Part shown: piece after piece, positions 9,356 through 16,292 of the stretch
How the letters are laid out: every line of letters begins with the position of its first letter
Numbering within the stretch: position 1 is the stretch's first letter
Assembly: GCA_001870995.2 (NCBI GenBank)
Contig: MLAV02000001.1
Span: forward strand, 124,001 to 188,000
From: Chitinophaga sp. CB10
Lineage (GTDB): Bacteria; Bacteroidota; Bacteroidia; Chitinophagales; Chitinophagaceae
Direction: 5' to 3'
DNA length: 64,000 bases
Notes under the pieces: generated by a model
Databases searched by the model: none
What the model saw: the letters and a program-made list of their open reading frames with translations, nothing else
What the model was told of the DNA's origin: nothing
Made by a program: the position numbers and the translations under genes

Positions 9356-9835
9356 ATGATGGGAGAAAGAGAACAAAAATTCATGGACTACGCCATCGCC
9401 TTATCTGCCCGTGGAATGAACAATGGGGACGGTGGCCCGTTTGGTTCAATTGTGGTGAGGGGAGATGAAATTGTAGGAGAGGGGTGGAACCAGGTGTTAT
9501 GCAATAACGATCCTACGGCTCATGCCGAGGTAATGGCCATACGTGATGCCTGCCGGCGGCTGAATACTTTTCAGCTGGACGGCTGCGAGATATACACTTC
9601 CTGCGAGCCATGCCCGATGTGCCTGGGCGCTATTTACTGGGCCCGCCCGGCAAAGGTGTATTACGCCAATACCAGGGAGGATGCGGCGGCCATCGCTTTT
9701 GATGATTCTTTTATTTACAGGGAGCTGCAACTGCCGATGGATGCGCGCAAAATTCCGTTGGTGCATATGCCCAGCGAAGCTGCATTAAAGGTCTTTAATG
9801 CGTGGAAGGAGAAGGAAAACAGGACGTTGTATTAA
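9356..9835 (+). CDS. guaD: Guanine deaminase, cytidine-deaminase fold
   Basis: It likely hydrolyses guanine to xanthine and ammonia in purine salvage. The 159-residue protein has the zinc-binding motifs of the CDA fold: HAEVMAI (His ligand plus catalytic Glu) at about 60 and CEPCPMCLGAIYWARP at about 83-98. The C-terminal stretch FDDSFIYRELQLP and its length match the Bacillus GuaD type rather than TadA tRNA deaminase, which lacks this tail. Two adjacent ATGs (9356 and 9359) make the first residue uncertain. It is transcribed alone between the clpB terminator and the converging sigma/anti-sigma genes. Confidence 0.88.
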   Translation: MMGEREQKFMDYAIALSARGMNNGDGGPFGSIVVRGDEIVGEGWNQVLCNNDPTAHAEVMAIRDACRRLNTFQLDGCEIYTSCEPCPMCLGAIYWARPAKVYYANTREDAAAIAFDDSFIYRELQLPMDARKIPLVHMPSEAALKVFNAWKEKENRTLY

Positions 9836-9896
9836 GGCAAATCCGCAGGCCCCGCTGCGGCCATACTACACCAGATGGCCGTTGCGGGCGGGAAAA

Positions 9897-10256
9897 CTAT
9901 TTCGGATGGGTATAGAAATGATAACCCCAGAATAACGCAAGGATTAAGAAGATGATTGCCAGCACTATAACGGCAATGTATATATTAAAATGTTCCGGGC
10001 GGCGGCTCTTCCGGTATTTATTATGCAGTTTTTTCAACAGCTCCCACCGCATCTCCCTGACGAGAGCCGGCAGTTTTTCTTTGTCGTTAAAGGCGGCTAA
10101 TCCATCCAGCGCTTCACTGCACAGTTCGCAGTCGGCCAGGTGCATTTCCACCTCGTGCTGTTGCTCCGGCGTCAGTTTACCCTGGACGTAATCCAGCAAC
10201 TGCTGTTGGGATGGACAGCTGGTAGCGACAAATATATCTTTCAAATGCTCGTTCAT
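9897..10256 (-). CDS. Putative zinc-finger anti-sigma factor, single membrane span
   Basis: The 119-residue protein starts with an anti-sigma zinc-finger-like region. It has a Cys near residue 14 (SCPSQQQLLDYV), then HLADCELCSEAL near 39-50, which gives the Cys...His-x3-Cys-x2-Cys pattern of ZAS/zf-HC2 domains. A single hydrophobic helix (IAVIVLAIIFLILALFWGY, about 93-111) places it in the inner membrane, with almost no periplasmic part. It lies 14 bp downstream of an ECF sigma factor gene on the same strand, the usual arrangement for a sigma factor and its inhibitor. With no sensory domain outside the membrane, the signal it responds to cannot be guessed. Confidence 0.8.
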   Translation of the reverse strand: MNEHLKDIFVATSCPSQQQLLDYVQGKLTPEQQHEVEMHLADCELCSEALDGLAAFNDKEKLPALVREMRWELLKKLHNKYRKSRRPEHFNIYIAVIVLAIIFLILALFWGYHFYTHPK

Positions 10257-10270
10257 ATCACTAGTGCAAA

Positions 10271-10852
10271 TTAACTTTTGTTTGCGCGTTGTTGTTTCTC
10301 CAGTATGATTTTTAAGTTACGCTTTCCATTCTGAATATGGCTTTTGACCTGCATGAGGTTAAAGCCTGTTTCGTCGGCTATTTGCTGGTAGGATTTTTTA
10401 TGAAGATAAAAAAGTTCCAGGCAAATGCGCTGGTCCGCGTTTAATGACACCATGGCCTGTTCCATATTTTCCAGGAGGATGTCTTTTTCCTGGTGCGCGC
10501 GCTTATCCTCCTCCTCTGCTACCATTTTGCCGATGGTATTATCGGTGATTTCCTCTTTGTGCTTCAGGTGTTGCTGCCGCAGCTGCATCAGGCAGTAGTT
10601 TTTGGCTACCTGGTAAATCCATGCCCTGAAAAACTGCACCTCATGTTTATGCACGTCCGAGAGCACCTTCAGGAATATCTGCTGTACCGCGTCGCGGGCG
10701 TCTTCTTCGTTTTTCAGGTACTTCATGCACATACCCAGCAGCAGTAACGCATAGCGGTCGAATAGTACGCCTATCCATTCGCTGTTGCCGTCAGCTTTAT
10801 ACCGTTGAAGTAATTCCTGGTCTGTTAGTGTATTTATTTCTGAGTTATTCAC
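10271..10852 (-). CDS. RNA polymerase sigma-70 factor, ECF subfamily
   Basis: The 193-residue protein has the two ECF sigma regions. Region 2 includes LFDRYALLLLGMCMKYLKNEEDAR and DAVQQIFLKV, followed by WIYQVAKNYCLMQLRQQ. Region 4 is a helix-turn-helix (LNADQRICLELFYLHKKSYQQIA, then LMQVKSHIQNGKRNLKIIL). The linker between them is charged (EEEDKRAHQEKD). The downstream zinc-finger membrane protein is probably its anti-sigma factor. A second sigma/anti-sigma pair lies immediately upstream on the same strand, separated by a terminator hairpin, so the two modules are probably separate transcripts. Confidence 0.92.
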   Translation of the reverse strand: MNNSEINTLTDQELLQRYKADGNSEWIGVLFDRYALLLLGMCMKYLKNEEDARDAVQQIFLKVLSDVHKHEVQFFRAWIYQVAKNYCLMQLRQQHLKHKEEITDNTIGKMVAEEEDKRAHQEKDILLENMEQAMVSLNADQRICLELFYLHKKSYQQIADETGFNLMQVKSHIQNGKRNLKIILEKQQRANKS

Positions 10853-10920
10853 AGGCTAAAAAATGGAATGCTGTTGGTAAGATGCAGCATATTGCAAAAT
10901 TCCATAAAGTTTTTGAAAAT

Positions 10921-10944
10921 AAAAATCCGCGCTTTAGGCGCGGA
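10921..10944 (-). terminator. Terminator between the two sigma/anti-sigma modules
   Basis: The 7-bp stem TCCGCGC/GCGCGGA with a five-base loop is followed on the minus strand by TTTTTATTTT. It lies about 30 bp after the stop of the TPR-bearing anti-sigma-like gene. Confidence 0.8.
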
Positions 10945-10973
10945 CTTTTCAAACTGTATTTTTCACTGTTATA

Positions 10974-12065
10974 TTACATGGTATCCAAAGCCTGCTGGGC
11001 GGCGGCTTTGAGGCTGCCGTTCATCCGCACTACTTCTTTAAACATCCTGCGGGCTCTGGCGCTCTGGCCTTTGCTGCGGTAGCAGATGCCGAGCTGGTAG
11101 CGGGCCATTTCCACGTATTTGCCGCTGCCGTTTGCTTCGATGCGTTTATAGCGGTCCATGGCTTCGCTGAGGTTGCCCTGCTGCTGGAATTGAAGGGCGG
11201 CTTTGTATAAGTTCTCGTCGCTGTTGGTGGGAGGAGGCGCGTCCTCTTTCTTCTCTTCTTTTTTAGGCGCCGGTTCAGGCTCTTTCTCTTTCTCCTTTTC
11301 TTTAGCGGCTTTAGCGGCTGCTTCTGCTTCCTGGTCTTTCTTCGCTTTTTCTTCCGCGAGTTTTTTGAGGCTGTCCTGTTTGCGGGCTTCCGCTGCGGCC
11401 TGGCTGGCTTTCAGGGCGCTGTCCGCCTGTGCTTTCCTTTTGGCGGCTCTTTCGGCCGCGAGGAGTTTTATTTTGGCAGAATCCACTGCGGCAGGCGCGG
11501 CAGCAGCGCTGGCGGGGGCGGCGGCGGCAGGGGCCGGAGCCGTATTGGACACGCTGCTGGTATGGTTAGCGGCGATGATAGGCTGCGAGGTAACCGCAGG
11601 TTCGGTGGCGGGCATTTTCTCCGCCTCAGCCGGCGGAATGGCCGACACCATGAGCCGCGGAATAGTGGGGTTATTGCGCATGTGCCCTTTCAGCACATAC
11701 ACGCCACTGACGCCGAGGATGGCGAATGCCAGCACCCAGAAGTACACGAGGAGGTTTTCTTTGGTGCGCTCCTTACGGGTGTACTGCAATACTTTCTGTT
11801 CCTGTGAAACGGGGCGGATGCTTTGCTGGATGTAACGTTGCAGTTTGCCGGTAAGGTCGGTGTACTTATCCATATTACCTTCCTTTTCCAGGGCCTGCAG
11901 CGCTTCGAAGCAGAGGTCGCAATCCGTGAGGTGTTGTTCTACGAGGTGCTTCTCCACGTCTGTCAGCCGCCCGTCCAGGTAACGGGGGAGCTGATCTTTA
12001 CTCACGCAACGGATGCCTGAGAAGATTTTGATCACCTTGTCGCTGTTGTCTGAATTACTTAACAT
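10974..12065 (-). CDS. Anti-sigma-like membrane protein with Ala/Lys/Glu-rich linker and C-terminal TPR domain
   Basis: The 363-residue protein is a composite. Residues ~19-56 resemble an anti-sigma zinc finger (Cys near 19, then HLTDCDLCFEAL near 45-56). A transmembrane helix (LLVYFWVLAFAILGVSGVYVL) lies near 105-125. A long low-complexity segment (~150-280) is rich in Ala, Lys, Glu and Pro and probably spans the periplasm. The last ~80 residues form TPR-like helices (LYKAALQFQQQGNLSEAMDRYK, ARYQLGICYRSKGQSARARRMF). Its start overlaps the end of the upstream sigma-like gene by 11 bp, suggesting translational coupling. The design suggests a cytoplasmic zinc finger that binds the sigma factor and a periplasmic TPR that binds a partner; this is inference. 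Confidence 0.75.
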   Translation of the reverse strand: MLSNSDNSDKVIKIFSGIRCVSKDQLPRYLDGRLTDVEKHLVEQHLTDCDLCFEALQALEKEGNMDKYTDLTGKLQRYIQQSIRPVSQEQKVLQYTRKERTKENLLVYFWVLAFAILGVSGVYVLKGHMRNNPTIPRLMVSAIPPAEAEKMPATEPAVTSQPIIAANHTSSVSNTAPAPAAAAPASAAAAPAAVDSAKIKLLAAERAAKRKAQADSALKASQAAAEARKQDSLKKLAEEKAKKDQEAEAAAKAAKEKEKEKEPEPAPKKEEKKEDAPPPTNSDENLYKAALQFQQQGNLSEAMDRYKRIEANGSGKYVEMARYQLGICYRSKGQSARARRMFKEVVRMNGSLKAAAQQALDTM

Positions 12066-12630
12066 AGGCTTGATTGATGAAAAGCTTAGCCAGTTTAGCT
12101 TTGGCAGCTTTCAGCTGGTTGCGTACCTTATCGCGGTTCCAGCCTTTGGCTGCAGCAAGGTCACTGAACGATTTCTGTTCTACATAAAATTCATCCAGGA
12201 GTTCCTTTTCTTCGGGCGCCAGGCGCTGTAACGCCTGTTCGAGCCGGAGGATGATCTCCTGGCGGTCTATCGTATTGGTGGATGCTTTATCCACCTTATT
12301 TTCAATGTGCAGTAAATCTCTTGCTTCCCTGGAGGGGTAAAAAGGCGTTGCTTTCTCCTGGTTATTCAGGTAGGCCCGCTGGGTATGCATAATCCATTCG
12401 TTGGCTTTGTAAATGGATTGCGTGCGTAAACTCGCGCTGAGGCGTTGTAATAATGTAGGGAAAACAATGTTGGGGTCCAGGCTGGGATTTTTTTGCAGTT
12501 GCGGCAGCGTAATGGCGACCAGCAAGTGACTGTAGCGATCCATTAATACGCCTTCTGACTCCCGGTCTTTCTGCTTCCTGGTCCGGGATATCAGCTCTTT
12601 ATCCGATAAACTGGTTAACTGCTGGTGCAT
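12055..12630 (-). CDS. Degenerate sigma-70 (ECF-like) factor
   Basis: The 191-residue protein aligns in layout with the ECF sigma factor two genes downstream. Compare SLSDKELISR with TLTDQELLQR, GVLMDRYSHLLVAI with GVLFDRYALLLLGM, and a C-terminal helix-turn-helix-like LAPEEKELLDEFYVEQKSFSDLA. However, the region 2 core (normally DA.Q..F) reads PNIVFPTLLQRL, and the segment after it lacks the usual aromatic/basic residues. It may bind core polymerase or promoters differently, or act as a DNA-binding partner of the overlapping anti-sigma-like protein. Confidence is high that it is a gene, moderate that it still works as a sigma factor. Confidence 0.72.
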   Translation of the reverse strand: MHQQLTSLSDKELISRTRKQKDRESEGVLMDRYSHLLVAITLPQLQKNPSLDPNIVFPTLLQRLSASLRTQSIYKANEWIMHTQRAYLNNQEKATPFYPSREARDLLHIENKVDKASTNTIDRQEIILRLEQALQRLAPEEKELLDEFYVEQKSFSDLAAAKGWNRDKVRNQLKAAKAKLAKLFINQAYVK

Positions 12631-12722
12631 AAACTTATTATTTTATATTTACGTATAGAATCGGAAAAAGTTCATTTCTGCATTAATAATATTGGATCAC
12701 CAAACGGTTATATACAATTCAT

Positions 12723-13493
12723 ATGCCATACGCGGTTGTTATTGTGCCAGTTGCGCCTTTACGCATGGAATCAGCACACAGGAGCGAGATGATATCGCAG
12801 TTGCTCTGGGGGGAATGTGTGGAAATTATTGCTACTGCTCCCGGTAGCTGGGTACAGGTTAAGAACCAGTACGACGGGTACGTTGGCTGGGTGGCGGAAA
12901 ACCAGCTGGAGGAAGTGGGAGAGGACGTGTACAATGCGCCGGTACTGGCCTACCTGCCGGAATATGTAAACGAAGTCAATTTCCAGGGCACGGCCATGCA
13001 GGTGCCTTTTGGCTGCCTCGTAAAAGGGGACCGGCTGATGTCCAAATGGGGCCGGTATAACGTATTCTATCCCCGGGAATTAGGCTCTTTGCGCATCCCC
13101 GAGGCGGATAGGGAGCGGATGGTCATCGCCACGGCGTATAAATACCTGGGAACGGGCTATTTGTGGGGAGGCAGGAGCGTTTTTGGGATAGATTGTTCCG
13201 GGTTTACCCAAAATGTCTACAAAATGGTGGGAATTCCCCTGCTGAGGGACGCTTACCAGCAGGCGACCCAGGGCGCGGCGGTGGACTTCCTGCAGGAAGC
13301 GCGGCCGGGCGACCTCGCGTTTTTCGATAATGAGGAGGGCCGGATCACCCACGTGGGCATCCTGCTGAGCGAGGAGCGGATCATTCATGCCTCCGGCAGG
13401 GTACGGGTAGACCCTATCGACAACCAGGGCATCACCAACATCGATACGGGGGAGCGCACCCATAAACTCAGGATTATTAAACGCTTTTTATAG
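12723..13493 (+). CDS. NlpC/P60 family cell-wall peptidase with N-terminal SH3b domains
   Basis: It probably cleaves gamma-D-Glu-diaminopimelate bonds in muropeptides. The 256-residue protein has one or two bacterial SH3 domains in its N-terminal half (for example WVQVKNQYDGYVGWVAENQL). A C-terminal NlpC/P60 domain of about residues 130-250 follows. The catalytic Cys is in GIDCSGFTQNVYK (about 157), and the His residues are in GRITHVGILL and ERIIHASGRV. No signal peptide is visible, so it resembles cytoplasmic dipeptide hydrolases of the YkfC kind used in muropeptide recycling; export by another route cannot be excluded. It is divergent from the sigma-like gene 92 bp away. Confidence 0.9.
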   Translation: MPYAVVIVPVAPLRMESAHRSEMISQLLWGECVEIIATAPGSWVQVKNQYDGYVGWVAENQLEEVGEDVYNAPVLAYLPEYVNEVNFQGTAMQVPFGCLVKGDRLMSKWGRYNVFYPRELGSLRIPEADRERMVIATAYKYLGTGYLWGGRSVFGIDCSGFTQNVYKMVGIPLLRDAYQQATQGAAVDFLQEARPGDLAFFDNEEGRITHVGILLSEERIIHASGRVRVDPIDNQGITNIDTGERTHKLRIIKRFL

Positions 13494-13515
13494 GGGAGAG
13501 GCCTCCCTGAAACGG

Positions 13516-13548
13516 AAAAAGACTGATGCCTGGGGCGTCAGTCTTTTT
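13516..13548. terminator. Bidirectional terminator between the NlpC/P60 gene and ppa
   Basis: The 15-bp stem AAAAAGACTGATGCC/GGCGTCAGTCTTTTT (one G-T pair) has a short TGG loop. It has T-tracts in both directions and sits between two convergent genes. Confidence 0.85.
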
Positions 13549-13569
13549 CTTTGCTGCTTTTAGCGCGGT

Positions 13570-14109
13570 TTAGCTCTGTTTGAAAATCTTGCGATAATCT
13601 TCAAAGCTTTTCTTAATAATTTCTTCCGCTTTCACTTTATTCTGGAATTCTTCCACCTTCACGGTCTTTCTTTCCAGGGTTTTGTATTCTTCGAAGAAAT
13701 GGCGCATTTCTTCAATAAAGTGAGGAGGCAGTTCGGAGATATCGTTGATGTGGTTTACACTCATATCGTTGGCTGCCACGGCGATGATCTTGTCATCCGC
13801 TTCGCCGCCGTCGATCATTTGCATTACACCGATCACTTTTGCTTCAATAATACACATCGGAACGCAATCTACCTGTGATAATACCAGGATATCCAGCGGA
13901 TCATGGTCATCGCAGTAAGATTGAGGTATAAACCCGTAGTTGGCAGGATAATACACAGATGAATACAGTACCCTGTCCAGTTTCAGTAATCCGCTTTCTT
14001 TATCCAGTTCGTATTTGGCACGGCATCCCTTTGGAATCTCAATAATGGCATTTACGATGTGTGGTACTTCATTTCCGGGACTCACACTATGCCAGGGATT
14101 TGTCATCAT
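13570..14109 (-). CDS. ppa: Inorganic pyrophosphatase, family I
   Basis: It hydrolyses pyrophosphate to two phosphates and so pulls biosynthetic reactions forward. The 179-residue protein has the family I signature DDHDPLDILVLSQ near residues 67-79 (metal-binding Asp residues). It also has EIPKGCRAKYELDKESG and the motif VYYPANYGFIPQSY. Length is normal for the bacterial hexameric enzyme. Two consecutive ATG codons open the gene. It is a single-gene unit on the minus strand sharing a bidirectional terminator with the NlpC/P60 gene. Confidence 0.96.
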   Translation of the reverse strand: MMTNPWHSVSPGNEVPHIVNAIIEIPKGCRAKYELDKESGLLKLDRVLYSSVYYPANYGFIPQSYCDDHDPLDILVLSQVDCVPMCIIEAKVIGVMQMIDGGEADDKIIAVAANDMSVNHINDISELPPHFIEEMRHFFEEYKTLERKTVKVEEFQNKVKAEEIIKKSFEDYRKIFKQS

Positions 14110-14265
14110 AATAGATCTTTACGTTATAAGTTTATAGTTCTAATGCAAGCTTAAGGCAACATAATACGCTTTTGCCCCGCTTATTGCGGTGCAAAATTAC
14201 ATAACTCAGCGTTAATAGCTAAATTATTATTATCCCGGCAGTTAGGATCCGGGGGAAACGGGCTG

Positions 14266-14766
14266 CTACTGGGCTTGTGGCACGCTGCCGCCGCCCGGCA
14301 GGGTAGTGTCCACGGGCACAGGAATGGTATTGGCGCTATCGGTGATAGCTCCGGCATCCGGAGGAGGGATATAATTAGGAATGATGCTTTCAAATGTCAG
14401 GGAAATCTTCCATTGACCACTTTCCTTTACCAGTTGCAGTACTTCTTCCTGGTGGGCGGAGGAGTTGAGGATAGTGACGGAAGCTTTGTCGCCTGATTCG
14501 CTTTCTTCCGTTTTTACGACCTTGATCTGGGCATTTTTGATCTTTTCTCTTTCTGCCTCATTGCGGCGGGCATCAAAAAAGGAATAGAGTTGTATTACCT
14601 GTTGGGATTCTTTCGTGGCGTAATCCCTTGCCTTGTCAAAATTCGAATCCTGTATGGCGTGCATAAAAGCCAGTGCCACTTCATCAGGTGTGGCCTTTTT
14701 CTTACAACTGCTCAGCAGTAGGGTTGGTATCACTGCCAGTAACAGGAAACGACGAATATTGGTCAT
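14266..14766 (-). CDS. Putative lipoprotein, DUF4878-like
   Basis: The 166-residue protein has a lipoprotein signal ending LLLSSCKKK (Cys near 21). The domain that follows (PDEVALAFMHAIQDSNFDKARDY, then KASVTILNSSAHQEEVLQLVKESGQWKISL) has the layout of DUF4878/NTF2-like lipoproteins common in Bacteroidota. The tail is Pro/Gly-rich and probably disordered. Function is unknown; the cone-like NTF2 fold often binds a small ligand or partner. No operon partner is evident. Confidence 0.75.
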   Translation of the reverse strand: MTNIRRFLLLAVIPTLLLSSCKKKATPDEVALAFMHAIQDSNFDKARDYATKESQQVIQLYSFFDARRNEAEREKIKNAQIKVVKTEESESGDKASVTILNSSAHQEEVLQLVKESGQWKISLTFESIIPNYIPPPDAGAITDSANTIPVPVDTTLPGGGSVPQAQ

Positions 14767-14912
14767 GCGGTGGATAAATTATTAATATATCACTAACAAA
14801 AATAGGGTTAAACAATCAATTCTGCAAAGTTCCATCACTTTATCGTCACCAAAATGTTTGCCCATAGGATGGTGAGTTACAAGCGACCCCCTTTCGGAAC
14901 ATTGTTAAAAGG

Positions 14913-14940
14913 ATTGGCACTCCGGGTCCGGAGTGCCAAT
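14913..14940 (-). terminator. Terminator after phoH
   Basis: A perfect 13-base inverted repeat (ATTGGCACTCCGG/CCGGAGTGCCAAT) begins 6 bp past the phoH stop. It is followed on the minus strand by CCTTTTAAC. Confidence 0.7.
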
Positions 14941-14945
14941 GCCTG

Positions 14946-15902
14946 TTATAAATCTTTATTGGCATCGTAGGCCTTGATGATGGCTTTCACCAGGCGGTGA
15001 CGCACCACATCCTCTTCGTCCAGCTCCAGGTAACCGATCCCGTCAATGTTGCGCAGGATGCGGGTGGCTTTGTCCAACCCCGACTTCTGGTTCTTTGGCA
15101 GGTCGATCTGGGTTAAGTCGCCGGTGATGATGGCTTTGGCGGATGCGCCAATACGTGTCAGGAACATTTTGATCTGCAGGTCCGTGGCGTTTTGCGCCTC
15201 ATCCAGGATAATGAAGGAATTGTCCAGGGTGCGGCCACGCATATACGCCAGCGGCGCTATCTCGATGATGCGGTTGGCCATATAATAGCTCAGCTTTTCA
15301 GCCGGTATCATATCGTCCAGCGCGTCGTAGAGCGGACGCAGATAAGGGTCAATCTTCTCCTTCAGGTCCCCGGGAAGGAAACCCAGGCTTTCGCCCGCTT
15401 CCACGGCAGGGCGGGTAAGGATGATCTTCTTGATGGCCTTGTTTTTCAGCGCTCTCACTGCCAGCGCTACTGCAGTATAGGTTTTACCGGTTCCCGCCGG
15501 CCCGATGGCAAACACGATGTCATTTTTATCCGCCAGGTTCACCATTCTTTTTTGGTTAGCTGTACGTGCCCTGACAGTTCTGCCGTTCGGTCCGAAAACC
15601 AGTACCTCATTGGGGTTACGGTCACTGAAATTATCAATACCAGTACCCTCTTCATCTCCCAGGATCTGCTCAAAATAGTTCTCAGTCAGATTGCCGTTGC
15701 GCTCCAAATATTTTACAATCTGGCTAATCTTTTCCTCCGCTGTCGATACCTCCTCAGGGGAGCCGCTCAGCTTTAGCTGGGTACCTCTGGACAGGATTTT
15801 CAACAATGGGAACTTTTTCTTCAGTAAATCCAACTTTCCGTTGTTTACGCCGAAAAACTCAATGGGATTAATACTGTCTAAGTTGATAATGGTTTCTGTC
15901 AA
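14946..15902 (-). CDS. phoH: PhoH family ATPase
   Basis: The 318-residue protein is a PhoH-like P-loop ATPase. An N-terminal KH-like segment (1-110, LKLSGSPEEVSTAEEKISQI) precedes the ATPase core. The core has Walker A GPAGTGKTYTAVALA near 137-151, the motif LTRPAVEAGESLGFLPGDL, Walker B NSFIILDEAQNAT and RIGASAKAIITGDLTQID. PhoH proteins are linked to RNA handling and phosphate or stress responses; the exact biochemical role is unsettled. It is transcribed alone and divergently from the PAS histidine kinase. Confidence 0.93.
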   Translation of the reverse strand: MTETIINLDSINPIEFFGVNNGKLDLLKKKFPLLKILSRGTQLKLSGSPEEVSTAEEKISQIVKYLERNGNLTENYFEQILGDEEGTGIDNFSDRNPNEVLVFGPNGRTVRARTANQKRMVNLADKNDIVFAIGPAGTGKTYTAVALAVRALKNKAIKKIILTRPAVEAGESLGFLPGDLKEKIDPYLRPLYDALDDMIPAEKLSYYMANRIIEIAPLAYMRGRTLDNSFIILDEAQNATDLQIKMFLTRIGASAKAIITGDLTQIDLPKNQKSGLDKATRILRNIDGIGYLELDEEDVVRHRLVKAIIKAYDANKDL

Positions 15903-16292
15903 TGATCTAGAGATTTAATTGTCCAGGAATAATCGATGTTCTGTAATCGAATATATTTAATTCTTGCGCAACCCGGATAGCAATCTTGTTAAGCTAATAC
16001 TAAATTGTGTAGTACATTTTTAAGGAATGCTTCCATTTATCAGGTTTTGCGGGTATCTTCCCAACGCGAAGATAGGATGTGTAACACAATTTCAGAAAAC
16101 AGAAATTCCACAAAAGTGGATAACCAAACCAACTGTGCCACAATTATTTTTGCATGATCTCGATAACCTCCGTATGCTTCCAGGCTCAGCCCATCAACAT
16201 TTTAACTACATTTATGGAATTAAAACTATTTTTTCCTGTAGAAAAGCTATTTTAGGCCCTTTGCAGACAACGATATTAAGTTCCGCTATCAT
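15903..16292. other. Divergent intergenic region between phoH and the PAS kinase
   Basis: These 390 bp are AT-rich and hold no convincing gene. An 89-codon open frame (16027-16296) overlaps the kinase start and has no recognisable domain. A TATTTTTG box (16145-16152) matches the Bacteroidota -7 consensus TAnnTTTG, but no TTG lies at the right distance upstream, so I give it little weight. Confidence 0.4.

Noticed and set aside
9843..9860. CCGCAG/CTGCGG hairpin after guaD
   Set aside because: There is a six-base stem but no T-tract, so I do not call it a terminator.
16145..16152. TATTTTTG box as a PAS-kinase promoter
   Set aside because: No TTG lies at the required distance upstream, so the match may be chance in AT-rich DNA.
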